Assembly: GCA_964467635.1 (NCBI GenBank)
Contig: CAYXRN010000008.1
Coordinates: 1 to 51,253 of the forward strand
Direction of reading: 5' to 3'
Source of the DNA: FW021-bin31 sp964467635
GTDB taxonomy: Bacteria > Bacteroidota > Bacteroidia > Chitinophagales > Chitinophagaceae
Length of the DNA: 51,253 bases
Position numbers and translations under genes: made by a program. Shown one piece after another: positions 18,420 through 28,420 of the stretch; the first letter of the stretch is position 1, and each line of letters begins with the position of its first letter. Under the pieces are notes generated by a model. The model had not been told where the DNA came from. It made no database searches and worked only from the letters and a program-made list of their open reading frames with translations.

Positions 18420-21400
18420 TTACGCTTTATGCGTAGACGCTTTTTCTTGTAGTCGTATCACCTTTTTAAATTCCCGTGGAAATACTTTGATAAAATGCTG
18501 GCTTTGATTTTCCCAGTCTTTGAGGATAAAATCAGCCACGGAGCTTTGGGTATATCGCCAGTGCTGTTGAAGCAGGGCTTGCAATTCCTTCTCATCGGCT
18601 TCCTCCAGCGGATCCAGGTCCACCATCTCCTTATTACATAAAGAGGCGAAGTCCCCTTTCAGGTCATAAATGTACGCAATACCGCCGCTCATTCCCGCCG
18701 CAAAATTTCGCCCTGTCGCCCCAAGAATCACCACTTTTCCTCCGGTCATGTACTCACAACCGTGATCGCCAACCCCTTCCACCACTGTTACGGCTCCTGA
18801 ATTCCGGACACAGAATCGTTCTCCTGCTCTGCCCCTGATATAGGATTCTCCCGAAGTAGCACCGTAAAAAGCCACATTGCCCACAATAATGTTTTCCTCA
18901 GCCTTAAAACCTGCGTTCCTATCGGGATAGAGAATTAATTTCGCACCGGACAATCCTTTTGCAAAATAATCGTTGGCTTCTCCCTCCAACTCCATTGTGA
19001 TCCCTTTCGTGGTAAAAGCGCCAAAACTTTGCCCGGCACTTCCCCTCGCCTTGATGTGAATGGTATCCTCTGGCAACCCGTCAGATAGATATCGCCTGGT
19101 TACTTCATTGGAAAGGATGGTTCCTAGGGTACGGTCCGTATTTTTTATGTTGATCGCTATATGCACTTTTTCTTTGTGCTCCAGCGCAGCTGCTGCTGCT
19201 TTAATAAGTCTGCGATCGGCGACCTGCTCAAGGCTATGGTCTTGTTTTCCACTGTTGTAAAGCGCTTTGCCCGAAGCTTCAGGGTACTTATACAAAATAG
19301 CAGAAAGGTCGAGGTTGTTATATTTCCAATGACGATGCTCTTCTTTCATTTTCAGGGCATCGGTCTGCCCGATCATCTCGTTAACCGTTCGATACCCGAG
19401 CATAGCCATGATTTCCCGTAATTCCCGGGTCATGAACTTGATCAGGTTTACCACGTATTCCGGCTTACCGGAAAACCTTTCTCTCAACTCCGGGTTTTGT
19501 GTTGCTACCCCAACCGGACAAGTATTCAGATGACACTTGCGCATCATAATACAACCCTCTGTAACCAGTGCAGCGGTAGCCACACCCCACTCTTCGGCCC
19601 CCAATAAAGTGGCGATGGCCAGATCCCGGCCCGTCTTTAACTGCCCGTCGGTCTGAACGACCACACGACTCCTGAGCTTATTGCGAACGAGTGTCTGGTG
19701 CGTTTCGGAAAGCCCGAGTTCCCAGGGCAAGCCGGCATGGCGGATGGAGCTTAACGGCGAAGCACCGGTGCCTCCGTCCATACCCGAAATGAGAATCACA
19801 TCCGATTTGGCTTTGGCCACGCCTGCGGCAATGGTTCCCACGCCTGCTTTTGAAACCAGTTTCACACTGATGCGCGCACGGCTGTTGGCATTTTTCAAGT
19901 CGTAAATCAACTGTGCCAGATCTTCAATAGAGTAAATATCATGATGTGGAGGCGGAGAGATTAACCCTACCCCGGGTGTCGAATGCCTTACTTTTGCGAT
20001 CCATTCATTCACCTTATGCCCCGGCAATTGCCCTCCTTCTCCTGGTTTGGCTCCCTGCGCCATTTTAATCTGAAGCTCTTCGGCTTCGGCCAGGTACCTG
20101 CTGGTAACACCAAAGCGCGCAGAGGCGACCTGCTTGATGGCCGAGCGCATGGAATCGCCATTAGGCAAAGACTCATAACGAATCTCATCTTCTCCGCCCT
20201 CTCCGGTATTGCTCTTGGCGCCAAGCCGGTTCATAGCAATGGCCAGTGTACTATGTGCCTCATGGGAAATGGACCCGAAGGACATGGCACCGGTAGCAAA
20301 CCGCTTGTAAATGTTTTCTGCAGGCTCCACCTCTTCAAGCGGAACGGACGGGCGCGAGGGATTGAACTCGAAAAGACTGCGTAAAGTAGATGCTCTGTTA
20401 CCCAAATCATTGATCAAACGGGCATACTTTTTATACAGGCTATAATCATCCATGCGTGTAGAATGCTGCAACAAGTGCACGGTTTGCGGATTAAACAAAT
20501 GCTGCTCCCCTTTCCTTTTCCACTGGTAAACGCCTCCGGTATGGAGTCTTTCGACCGGGATTTGTTTGTCGGGGAAAGCCCGTTTGTGCCTGGCTAATAT
20601 TTCACGGGCCATTTCGTCCAGGCCCATGCCTTCTATACGGGATGCTGTGCCGGTAAAATACCGGTCTACCACGGCACGGTTCAATCCGATGATTTCAAAG
20701 ATCTGGGCTCCCTGGTAGGACTGCAGGGTAGAGATACCCATTTTTGAAAAGATCTTCAGCAAACCGTAATTTACCGCCTTGACATAGTTTTTCTTTAAAT
20801 CAGCCACTTCCAGATCCGCATCTATCTTGCCGCTCAATTTCATATCCCTTATCGAGGATAAGGCCAAATAAGGGTTGATAGCCGTAGCACCATAACCCAG
20901 TAAACAGGCGAAATGATGAACTTCCCATACATCCCCCGCTTCAACAACAATTCCAACAGAGCCCCGTAAGCCCTTCCTGATCAAATGGTGATGTACCGCC
21001 GCTACAGCAAGTAGCGAGGGAATGGCAGCGTGGTCGGAATCAATGGAGCGATCCGATAATACCAAGACTTCAAAACCGTCTGAAGCAGCATCTACGGCAT
21101 AGCGGCAAAGCCGGTCCAGTCCTTTTTTCAAGGAACCCGGTTTACCATCCGCCCTGAAATAGGTTTGCAATGTTTTGGCCTGGAAGATGCCCGTATCTAT
21201 ACTTCGCAGTTTCTCTAATTCATTATTGACCAACACCGGATGCTTGAGAGCTACCGTATGACAATGGAGCGGATCTTCATCCAGCAGATTACCATTATTG
21301 CCTACAAAAGAGGCGAGACTCATGACCATGCGCTCTCTGATGGGATCAATGGGCGGATTGGTTACCTGTGCAAACAGTTGTTTAAAATAATTAGCCAGAT

Positions 21401-22940
21401 GCTGGGGTTCATCGCTCAGTACAGCCAAGGGAATATCCAGGCCCATGGCCCCTATGGGCCCCTTACCGGCTAACGCCATCGGCCTTAAAATATCTTCCAG
21501 GTCTTCGGTAGTATATCCAAAAACATTTTGATACTTAAAAACAGCTTCGTGCTCCAGGTGGGTAAACCTTACCCTCGGTTCCGGCAGTTCTTCAATACGA
21601 ATCTTATATTTATTCAGCCATTCCCCGTAAGGCTTTGCACTGCAAATTTTATTTTTTAATTCCTCATCGCTGATAATCCGTCCCTGATCCATGTCTACGA
21701 CAAACATTCTGCCCGGCTGCAAACGTCCCTTTTCTACCACACTGGCCGGATCTATGGCAAGCACCCCTGCTTCGGAAGCCATGATCACCCGATCGTCATC
21801 CGTTACGACAAAACGCGAAGGGCGAAGGCCGTTTCTGTCCAGGGTAGCGCCGATGACATGCCCGTCTGTAAAAGATATGGACGCCGGTCCGTCCCAAGGT
21901 TCCATAATGGAGGCGTGGTATTCATAAAATGCCTTTTTTACGGGGTCCATCAAGTCGTTTTCATCCCAGGCTTCAGGGATCAACATCATCATCACATGTG
22001 GCAGGGAGCGACCCGAAAGGGTAAGCAATTCAATCATATTATCGAGGCATGCACTGTCGCTTTGGCTTTCATCCACCACCGGCAGTAACATTTCCATTTC
22101 CTGCTCGGTAAAATAAGGAGAACTGAAAGAACCGGCATTGCTTCGAAGCCAGTTTAAGTTTCCCATGAGCGTGTTGATCTCACCGTTATGGGCGATAAAG
22201 CGAAAAGGCTGGGCAAGCTTCCAGGAAGGGAAAGTATTTGTGGCAAAGCGCGAATGTATCAGCCCAAAAGCCGATACCAGCCTTGGGTCCGTCAGGTCTT
22301 TAAAATATTGCCTAACTTGCCCGGCAATTAACTGTCCTTTGTAAATGACGGTTTTATAAGAGAGGGAAGAAAAAGAAAACAGTTCATTGCCTTTGGTTAA
22401 AGTTTGCCGGACCAGCTTGGTAACATAGTTTCTGAGGACAAATAACTTTCTTTCAAACTCTTCCGGATCGTTGATCGCATCGGGGCAGCCGAAAAACACT
22501 TGTTCCATTTCAGGCTCGACACTTTTAGCAGTTTCTCCGACAGCGCTGTTGTCTACCGGCAACTTTCGGTAGCCTAAAATCGGAATTTCCATTTTTTCCG
22601 CCGCCTGCTCAATAATAGAGCGACATTCTTCTCTTCCTCTGACTTCCTGAGGGAAAAAAACCATTCCCACGCCATATTTTCCATAAGAAGGCAGCCGGAT
22701 CCCTATTTTCAGACATTCTTCATACAAAAATGCATGAGGTGTCTGGATTAAAATACCCGCACCATCCCCCGTATTGTTTTCGCAACCACAGGCACCCCGA
22801 TGCTCCATGTTCTCTAAGATGGTTAACGCGTCCAACACCATCTGATGGCTTTTACATCCTTTGATGTGCGCTACAAACCCAATACCACATGCATCATGTT
22901 CATAGCGGGGATCGTATAATCCGGTCTGTTCCTTCTTCAT
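18420..22940 (-). CDS. gltB: Glutamate synthase large (alpha) subunit
   Basis: This is a 1506-residue protein in the GOGAT pathway of ammonia assimilation. A short propeptide is followed by ACGIGFVA, whose Cys becomes the N-terminal glutaminase nucleophile. The central domain, the FMN/2-oxoglutarate domain (VKLVSKAGVGTIAAGVAKA, GMDGGTGASPL), the 3Fe-4S ligand region CIMMRKCHLNTCPVGVATQ and the GXGXG C-terminal beta-helix (GDHGCEYMTGGKVVILG) are all present. The start at 22940 is used; the in-frame TTG three codons earlier is less likely. It heads the gltB-gltD operon. Confidence 0.98.
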   Translation of the reverse strand: MKKEQTGLYDPRYEHDACGIGFVAHIKGCKSHQMVLDALTILENMEHRGACGCENNTGDGAGILIQTPHAFLYEECLKIGIRLPSYGKYGVGMVFFPQEVRGREECRSIIEQAAEKMEIPILGYRKLPVDNSAVGETAKSVEPEMEQVFFGCPDAINDPEEFERKLFVLRNYVTKLVRQTLTKGNELFSFSSLSYKTVIYKGQLIAGQVRQYFKDLTDPRLVSAFGLIHSRFATNTFPSWKLAQPFRFIAHNGEINTLMGNLNWLRSNAGSFSSPYFTEQEMEMLLPVVDESQSDSACLDNMIELLTLSGRSLPHVMMMLIPEAWDENDLMDPVKKAFYEYHASIMEPWDGPASISFTDGHVIGATLDRNGLRPSRFVVTDDDRVIMASEAGVLAIDPASVVEKGRLQPGRMFVVDMDQGRIISDEELKNKICSAKPYGEWLNKYKIRIEELPEPRVRFTHLEHEAVFKYQNVFGYTTEDLEDILRPMALAGKGPIGAMGLDIPLAVLSDEPQHLANYFKQLFAQVTNPPIDPIRERMVMSLASFVGNNGNLLDEDPLHCHTVALKHPVLVNNELEKLRSIDTGIFQAKTLQTYFRADGKPGSLKKGLDRLCRYAVDAASDGFEVLVLSDRSIDSDHAAIPSLLAVAAVHHHLIRKGLRGSVGIVVEAGDVWEVHHFACLLGYGATAINPYLALSSIRDMKLSGKIDADLEVADLKKNYVKAVNYGLLKIFSKMGISTLQSYQGAQIFEIIGLNRAVVDRYFTGTASRIEGMGLDEMAREILARHKRAFPDKQIPVERLHTGGVYQWKRKGEQHLFNPQTVHLLQHSTRMDDYSLYKKYARLINDLGNRASTLRSLFEFNPSRPSVPLEEVEPAENIYKRFATGAMSFGSISHEAHSTLAIAMNRLGAKSNTGEGGEDEIRYESLPNGDSMRSAIKQVASARFGVTSRYLAEAEELQIKMAQGAKPGEGGQLPGHKVNEWIAKVRHSTPGVGLISPPPHHDIYSIEDLAQLIYDLKNANSRARISVKLVSKAGVGTIAAGVAKAKSDVILISGMDGGTGASPLSSIRHAGLPWELGLSETHQTLVRNKLRSRVVVQTDGQLKTGRDLAIATLLGAEEWGVATAALVTEGCIMMRKCHLNTCPVGVATQNPELRERFSGKPEYVVNLIKFMTRELREIMAMLGYRTVNEMIGQTDALKMKEEHRHWKYNNLDLSAILYKYPEASGKALYNSGKQDHSLEQVADRRLIKAAAAALEHKEKVHIAINIKNTDRTLGTILSNEVTRRYLSDGLPEDTIHIKARGSAGQSFGAFTTKGITMELEGEANDYFAKGLSGAKLILYPDRNAGFKAEENIIVGNVAFYGATSGESYIRGRAGERFCVRNSGAVTVVEGVGDHGCEYMTGGKVVILGATGRNFAAGMSGGIAYIYDLKGDFASLCNKEMVDLDPLEEADEKELQALLQQHWRYTQSSVADFILKDWENQSQHFIKVFPREFKKVIRLQEKASTHKA

Positions 22941-22993
22941 ATAAATCAATTTAAATGCTATTTTCTTTTTACTACAAACCTGAGGAGCTATTG

Positions 22994-23001
22994 CAAAAAT
23001 A
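22994..23001 (-). promoter_or_regulatory. Possible -7 element of the gltBD promoter
   Basis: The complement of 22994-23001 reads TATTTTTG, an exact TAnnTTTG box about 54 bases before the gltB ATG. No TTG is found at the usual distance upstream, so this is weak. Confidence 0.3.
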
Positions 23002-23145
23002 CAAAAGAAATGATAGACACTCTAAAGAAAATCTAATTAAAGTCAAATTAATAGATTTTATTCAAATATTCTACTTTTTTGTTAGAATATTTTTAAAACA
23101 ATCATACCGCTGGGAGGCTTCGCGTATGCTTTCTGCCACCATTAT

Positions 23146-24618
23146 TTAACCCTGCTGTCGGACAACCGGAAATTTCCGGGGCGCAATACAAACGGCAAAA
23201 AACAGCAGAAAAGCGAAGATCAACAACCCGATATAAATATGATGGGTAGCGGCATTGATAGCCTGCCTTAGAAAATGTTTCGTCGCTATCGGAAGTTGCG
23301 TGGCATGCAACGATTGCAAGACATTTCCCGAATGGGGTAAGGGTACGGACGCGTCAGCTAGTCTATTTTGAAAAACGGTATTAAATATAGCACCAAATAC
23401 TGCACTTCCGAGGCATTGACCGAGGTAACGGCAAAACATATTCGCTCCGGTCACCACGCCTCTTTCGTTCCATCCCACAATCGACTGAACTCCTACCAGC
23501 ATGGGCGTGGAAAGCAGGCCGAAACCGGCTCCCAGAATAACCTGATCAACTACCAGTAAGGCAATAGGCTGTGGCCAAGGAAGCAACAAAAAACCACCAC
23601 AAGCCACTATGATCAACATGGCCCCTATGAGTCCGCTGTTCCTAAAACCTATGCGGAGATATAATTTGCCGGAAAGTGCTGAAGCTACCGGCCAGCCAAT
23701 GCTGATGCTGGCCAAAATAAATCCTGAGGCAATAGCCCCCAACCCCAAGGAAGCTTGTGCAAAGGTGGGCAAATAAGTTTCAGGACCCATCATTACCAGC
23801 CCCATGGCGACCATGGACAGGTTAGCGCCGACAATGGCTCTTTTTCGCCACAGCCACAACGGCATCACGGGTTCGGCGGCACGTTGTTCAACCTTTACAG
23901 TCACCCCCCCCAGGAATATGACGGCTGCTAACAACAACAAGGTGGGCCAGGACAACCAGGGCCATGACTGGCCGCCTTCCATCAACCCTACGATAAGCAA
24001 TCCAACCGTCCCCAAAATGAGACCAGCACCGGCAAAATCCATTTGGGGCCGGCGGTGAATAAATTGCTCCCGCAAAAATGTTCCGATCAAAATAACCGCG
24101 ACTATGCCCAATGGAATATTGATCAGAAAAATCCATCGCCAACTGGCATACTCGGCCAATGCACCTCCAATAGCCGGCCCGATAATCGCGCTCAGGCCCC
24201 ACATACTGGAAAGCCATCCTTGAATTTTGGCTCGTTCTTCCAGTTCATACAAATCACCAGCGAGTGTATTCACCGTGGCCATTATAGAACCCGCTCCCAG
24301 CCCCTGGATACCACGAAACAAGATCAGGGAAAACATATTCCAGGACAAGGCAGAAGCTGCCGATCCGGCAAGAAATAACCAGGTTCCGAATACCAGGACG
24401 CCCTTCCTGCCATAAATATCTGCCAACTTGCCATATAGGGGAATGGTCACCGTCTGGGCCAACAGGTAAATGGAGAACACCCATGAAATCTCGGTAAATC
24501 CACCGAGGTCGGACACAATCTGGGGGATGGCCGTGGATACAATGGTGGTATCCATTGCGGCCAGCATCATGGTAAGCATCAGCGCAATAAGTACCAGCCG
24601 GCGGTTACTCTTGTCCAT
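23146..24618 (-). CDS. DHA2-family MFS drug/multidrug exporter
   Basis: The 490-residue integral membrane protein has about 14 hydrophobic segments, as in the EmrB/QacA (DHA2) branch. Typical signatures are DTTIVSTAIPQI in helix 1, the motif-A loop GKLADIYGRKGVL near 61, LFRGIQGLGAGSIM near 98, and the antiporter motif GPAIGGALAEYASWRWIFLINIPLG near 147. It would expel a hydrophobic or cationic compound using the proton gradient. Its start overlaps the end of the upstream epimerase gene by 14 bp, so it is translated from the same message as the SDR and epimerase. Confidence 0.95.
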   Translation of the reverse strand: MDKSNRRLVLIALMLTMMLAAMDTTIVSTAIPQIVSDLGGFTEISWVFSIYLLAQTVTIPLYGKLADIYGRKGVLVFGTWLFLAGSAASALSWNMFSLILFRGIQGLGAGSIMATVNTLAGDLYELEERAKIQGWLSSMWGLSAIIGPAIGGALAEYASWRWIFLINIPLGIVAVILIGTFLREQFIHRRPQMDFAGAGLILGTVGLLIVGLMEGGQSWPWLSWPTLLLLAAVIFLGGVTVKVEQRAAEPVMPLWLWRKRAIVGANLSMVAMGLVMMGPETYLPTFAQASLGLGAIASGFILASISIGWPVASALSGKLYLRIGFRNSGLIGAMLIIVACGGFLLLPWPQPIALLVVDQVILGAGFGLLSTPMLVGVQSIVGWNERGVVTGANMFCRYLGQCLGSAVFGAIFNTVFQNRLADASVPLPHSGNVLQSLHATQLPIATKHFLRQAINAATHHIYIGLLIFAFLLFFAVCIAPRKFPVVRQQG

Positions 24619-25606
24619 GATCTTTTTCCTTTATCATTCCTTTTTTCAAAAACCACTCGATTGCCTCATTGATGGCTACTGAAACAGGAGTAGCCGGCAA
24701 ATTCAATACGGATCTGGCCTTCGAATTACTGTAATAATTTTTAACACACAAAATCCGCATATTGATGTAATGAACGGGGGTAGAAACCCCGGCCTTTGCC
24801 AACAGGCTCCCGATTAAACCCACCAACAACAAGAGGCCTTTGGGAAGAACGATAATCTTACTTTTCTGTCCGGTGGTCGCCACCAATTTTTGGTAAAAGG
24901 CTTTATAGCTCATGTTTTCACCCGACAGCAGGTAACACTGGCCAGGCACCCCGGATTGTATCGCACAGCAAATCGCCGTAGCCACATCTTTTACATGAAC
25001 AAAGTTTTTGCCCCCGGGCGGACAAAAGATCCATTTTTTTTGATATCCCCGAAGGATAATTTCTCCCGAGCTGGGTTTGCCGTCATATTTCCCCAGCATA
25101 AAAGTGGGATTAACGACAATCACCTCAGGGGTTATTTCCGCTAAGTGATTCAAAACATAGTGCTGCGCCATAAATTTACTGTAGGCATAGCCAGCACGGC
25201 TGAATGGGTACTTAATCGGATGGGCTTCCGTACCCGGAGCGGCCAGACTGCCATAGGCAAATGCATTGGCAGAGCTTACCAGTATAATCCTTTTTACCTT
25301 ACAGCGGCTGGCAGCCTTGACGACGTGTATAGTGCCGGTTACATTTACCGTTTCATAGGCCCGGTAAGGAACAAAAGACTGGGAAGTATTGGCAGCTACA
25401 TGAATAACCACATCACACCCGCATACGGCATTCATTACTGCCACTTCATCCGTTATATCCCCCACACATACTTCCATCTCGGGCGCCGAGACAAGCAGCT
25501 TACGTTTCGCACGCACCATTGCCTTTACCTCAAAATCACGTTGTAATAGTTCTACCAGGAGGTTAGTTCCCAACAAGCTGTTAGCTCCTGTTACCAATAT
25601 TTTCAT
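24605..25606 (-). CDS. NAD-dependent epimerase/dehydratase (extended SDR)
   Basis: The 333-residue protein begins MKILVTGANSLLGTNLL, the NAD(P)-binding glycine motif of extended SDRs. DVVIHVAANTSQ follows near residue 67, LVSSANAFAYG near 116, and YAYSKFMAQHY contains the catalytic Tyr-x3-Lys near 146-150. The start at 25606 is used because it begins directly at the Rossmann strand; the longer open frame upstream overlaps the SDR gene in another frame. It may reduce or epimerise a sterol-like, flavonoid-like or sugar substrate. Its start overlaps the SDR gene end by 26 bp. Confidence 0.92.
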   Translation of the reverse strand: MKILVTGANSLLGTNLLVELLQRDFEVKAMVRAKRKLLVSAPEMEVCVGDITDEVAVMNAVCGCDVVIHVAANTSQSFVPYRAYETVNVTGTIHVVKAASRCKVKRIILVSSANAFAYGSLAAPGTEAHPIKYPFSRAGYAYSKFMAQHYVLNHLAEITPEVIVVNPTFMLGKYDGKPSSGEIILRGYQKKWIFCPPGGKNFVHVKDVATAICCAIQSGVPGQCYLLSGENMSYKAFYQKLVATTGQKSKIIVLPKGLLLLVGLIGSLLAKAGVSTPVHYINMRILCVKNYYSNSKARSVLNLPATPVSVAINEAIEWFLKKGMIKEKDHGQE

Positions 25607-26423
25607 AACTGTCAACAGCCATTTTGGAAGTTTTGATCTCTCTTTTGATGATCCGGGTAATAAGAGATAGGCGGATGCGTGTCGGTACCACTTTGGTGAG
25701 GACCCAATTAAACTTGTTCCCCACCCCCACCAGGATATGCGCATGCCGGGTAAATAGGCGGCCAAGGGCTTTGTGAGCGGTATATTCGGCAGATAAAACA
25801 CACATTTTCCCCAACCTTCCCTGCTTTTTGATCCTCCTGATAGAATCAATATTGGTGGTCAGCGGACCGGGATGAACGACGCTGACAAAAACTCCCGAGT
25901 CTTTCAGTTCTTCCCGTAGTCCACGCGAAAAGTGCAAAACAAAAGCTTTGGAAGCCGGGTACACGGTTTTATAGCCTATGGGTGAAAAAGAAGCCATGCT
26001 GCCGACGTTTAAAATCCAAGCAGGTTTATGAAATCGCAATAAAGGCAATAATTGATGAGTGAGTAAAGCCGTTGCCCTGATGTTTAGCAGAATAATGTTG
26101 TTGATCATCGCCGCATCTGCCGTTTCAAATTCCGCTGTTCCGCCTATTCCCGCGTTATTGATCAAAATATTGACGGGGTAATTGGCTTTAACCCATTGCA
26201 CAAGCCGTGCAATTTCAGCTTCTGAAGTGAGATCACACTCCATAAAATCCGCTTCAATACCGTAATCGGCAGAAAGTTTTTCACAGAATTCATCCAGGTT
26301 CTCTCCGGGCAGCGCTGTCAGCAGTACATTAATATTTCTTTGGGCAAGTTCCGTAGCAAAGGCTTTCCCAAGTCCTTTACCGGCACCTGTGATAAGGGCA
26401 TATTCTTTTTCGTTAGTCATCAT
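25581..26423 (-). CDS. Short-chain dehydrogenase/reductase (SDR), classical type
   Basis: The product is about 280 residues. TGAGKGLGKAFA near the N-terminus is the cofactor motif, NNAGIGG the structural motif, and NVGSMASFSPIGYKTVYPASKAF supplies the Ser-Tyr-Lys catalytic set. The start is placed at the tandem ATG at 26423/26420, preceded by AAAGG; the in-frame TTG at 26441 would overlap the upstream lipoprotein stop. The C-terminus (about 50 residues after the catalytic core) is basic and hydrophobic, possibly peripheral to the membrane. The substrate is unknown. Confidence 0.93.
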   Translation of the reverse strand: MMTNEKEYALITGAGKGLGKAFATELAQRNINVLLTALPGENLDEFCEKLSADYGIEADFMECDLTSEAEIARLVQWVKANYPVNILINNAGIGGTAEFETADAAMINNIILLNIRATALLTHQLLPLLRFHKPAWILNVGSMASFSPIGYKTVYPASKAFVLHFSRGLREELKDSGVFVSVVHPGPLTTNIDSIRRIKKQGRLGKMCVLSAEYTAHKALGRLFTRHAHILVGVGNKFNWVLTKVVPTRIRLSLITRIIKREIKTSKMAVDSYENIGNRS

Positions 26424-26433
26424 CCTTTTAAAG

Positions 26434-27309
26434 TTAGTCAATTCTAAACATTTCCATTCCTTTTTTGTCCTGTAAGGTCACAAAAACAGTTTTCCCGTCG
26501 GGGTCTCCAAAGACAAGGTTGCTGCATTTTTTCGCCTTCAGGGGAATGGCCTTTAATCGCACTCCTTCAGGTGACAAAACAACTATTTCCCCTTTTCCAT
26601 ACCGGCATACAAATAAATTTCCTTTCGGACCAAAATGCATGCCGTCCAAGTCATATTTTTTAAAGGTAGCAAATAATTTTTTATTCAATAACCTTCCTTC
26701 TTCATTTATATCAAACTTCCAAATCTTTAGTTGAACACTTTCCCCCACATACAAGTGCTTTCCGTCCGGACTTAAAGTAATGCCATTGGTAGTCCCCATG
26801 CTGTCGGCTACCAAGATGGGACCCTTGTCTTTTATTAACCAGATTTGCCCGGTGCCGTCTTCCCAGTTTGGATCAGAGGCGTAAATCCAGCCTCGGCTAT
26901 TCATTGCCATGTCATTTGGTTGATTAAAAAGGTTGTTATGGCAATAGATGCTTATCTTTTTGGATGGACTTACTTTTAGGATATTATGACCTGTAAAGTC
27001 TGCAATGTACATATTGCCCTCCCTATCAAATTTCAGGCTGTTGCCAATGCTCCCTTCTGGCAGTCGGACATACTGTTCACAACGACCACCGGGAAAAACC
27101 ATGCCTACGGTTCCGTCTTCCTGATAATTGACAACGAACAGGGTATCGTTCCTAAATGCAGGCCCTTCAATATTGTGAGAAAAAAGATTATCTTTTGTCA
27201 ACTCATGGGCCTTATAGAGAGGGGTATCCGGGGATAGGTAATAAGTATTCTTGGTTTTGCAGGAACTAAAACAAATTCCTATCAGAAAAATTGTAAGTAT
27301 TTTTTTCAT
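26434..27309 (-). CDS. SMP-30/gluconolactonase-like lipoprotein
   Basis: This 291-residue lipoprotein has the signal MKKILTIFLIGICFSSC (lipid-Cys at 17), which decides the start at 27309 over the upstream in-frame options. The rest is a six-bladed beta-propeller of the SMP-30/gluconolactonase/LRE type: EGPAFRNDTLFVVNY, GNSLKFDREGNMYIADFTGHNILKV, QPNDMAMNSRGWIYASDP, TNGITLSPDGKHLYVGES and DGMHFGPKGNLFVCRYGKGEI are the repeated blades. The Glu, Asn and Asp residues of these motifs match the metal site of the family. Hydrolysis of a lactone is possible but not certain. First gene of a four-gene operon. Confidence 0.9.
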   Translation of the reverse strand: MKKILTIFLIGICFSSCKTKNTYYLSPDTPLYKAHELTKDNLFSHNIEGPAFRNDTLFVVNYQEDGTVGMVFPGGRCEQYVRLPEGSIGNSLKFDREGNMYIADFTGHNILKVSPSKKISIYCHNNLFNQPNDMAMNSRGWIYASDPNWEDGTGQIWLIKDKGPILVADSMGTTNGITLSPDGKHLYVGESVQLKIWKFDINEEGRLLNKKLFATFKKYDLDGMHFGPKGNLFVCRYGKGEIVVLSPEGVRLKAIPLKAKKCSNLVFGDPDGKTVFVTLQDKKGMEMFRID

Positions 27310-27523
27310 CAAAAATCTTTTGTGCTTTTTAAGGCTGAAACTACTTGTCAAAAAGTGTAACGAAAGGTAATCCCGCTCCTATTTAATTTTCCGTTGATGA
27401 CAAATATCCGTCCAAGCCAGTTAAGCGATCATCCATATCCCTTCGGAATACAAGGTAAATCTTTTTCATGTAAAACAAACACCGGCTCAGTCACTTTTTT
27501 AGCGATGTCAAGCTCCCTGGGTC

Positions 27524-28258
27524 TTATTGACGCAATATTTCTTTTAAAATGGCCGGAGAACGCAAATTTCGGAAACCAGGCAGATGCAACTTTAAAAAAG
27601 TCAGATAAGCCGTAAGTAACTTATCCCGCTCCTCTACTGAAATGGCCAGCCCGGCCAATGCGCCGGGTTCGGAGACCTGCATCAGTCGGAAAGTCTGTGC
27701 TGCTTCCCGGGGGCCGAGGAAAAGCGCAGCGGGTGCTTTTTCTACAAACTGCCCCTCCTGCAAATCAAGATAGGCAGATCGAAGACTGAACCGTCCGTAA
27801 ATTTTGAAGCCAAGCAAAGCACTGACTTTTAAGGTAAAATAAAGCGGCAAAAGCGCCAATTCCCGGGAGGGATGTTGATCCATCCACTGTAACAGCTCAC
27901 GTGTAAAATAAAAGAGTTCCGGATGCGGTTCCGGTTCTAAAAGGACTTTGTGCAATAATTCAGCCACATACAGCGCGATAGCATTTTTTGCCATATTAGC
28001 GTATACCCCCCGGTAGAGATAGGCAGGCTTAAGCTCGGAAATGCGTTGCAGGTTTTTTTGTTCACGATGATAAACAACCATTTCCAGCATATGGGCAGGC
28101 TGCAGCAGGTTGGCTTTGGCAGATTTAGCCCTGGAAGTTCGTACCCCATTCACCAGGTAGGATTGCGTTCCAAATAATTCCGTAAAAATCCGGACTACTA
28201 CGCTGGTTTCACCATATCGCACGGTATGCAATACAATCCCTTCGGTTTTATGTAACAT
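27524..28258 (-). CDS. recO: DNA repair protein RecO
   Basis: The 244-residue protein starts MLHKTEGIVLHTVRYGETSVVVRIFT, the OB-fold N-terminus of RecO, followed by helical sequence with YVAELLHKVLLEPEPHPELF. It loads RecA with RecR during recombinational repair. The ATG at 28258 begins the family's normal N-terminus; 22 codons of open frame lie upstream. The usual zinc-binding cysteines are absent, as in many Bacteroidota homologues. It is separated by 214 bp from the lipoprotein operon. Confidence 0.94.
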   Translation of the reverse strand: MLHKTEGIVLHTVRYGETSVVVRIFTELFGTQSYLVNGVRTSRAKSAKANLLQPAHMLEMVVYHREQKNLQRISELKPAYLYRGVYANMAKNAIALYVAELLHKVLLEPEPHPELFYFTRELLQWMDQHPSRELALLPLYFTLKVSALLGFKIYGRFSLRSAYLDLQEGQFVEKAPAALFLGPREAAQTFRLMQVSEPGALAGLAISVEERDKLLTAYLTFLKLHLPGFRNLRSPAILKEILRQ

Positions 28259-28420
28259 TTTTAATTTACGGCCTCCTTCAAAAAAACGAGTTTTAAACAG
28301 ATGAATCCTGCCTGAACCTCCCAAAGGTAGTTTAAAATGAACAATTCCTCTACCGAACGAATTTTTTCCCCGGACGTTAATATATCACGAGATGCCTTGC
28401 AACTAAGAGGGAAGCACAAC

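Noticed and set aside
25607..25849. N-terminal extension of the epimerase to 414 residues
   Set aside because: It lies wholly within the SDR gene in another frame, and the Rossmann motif starts exactly at the ATG at 25606.
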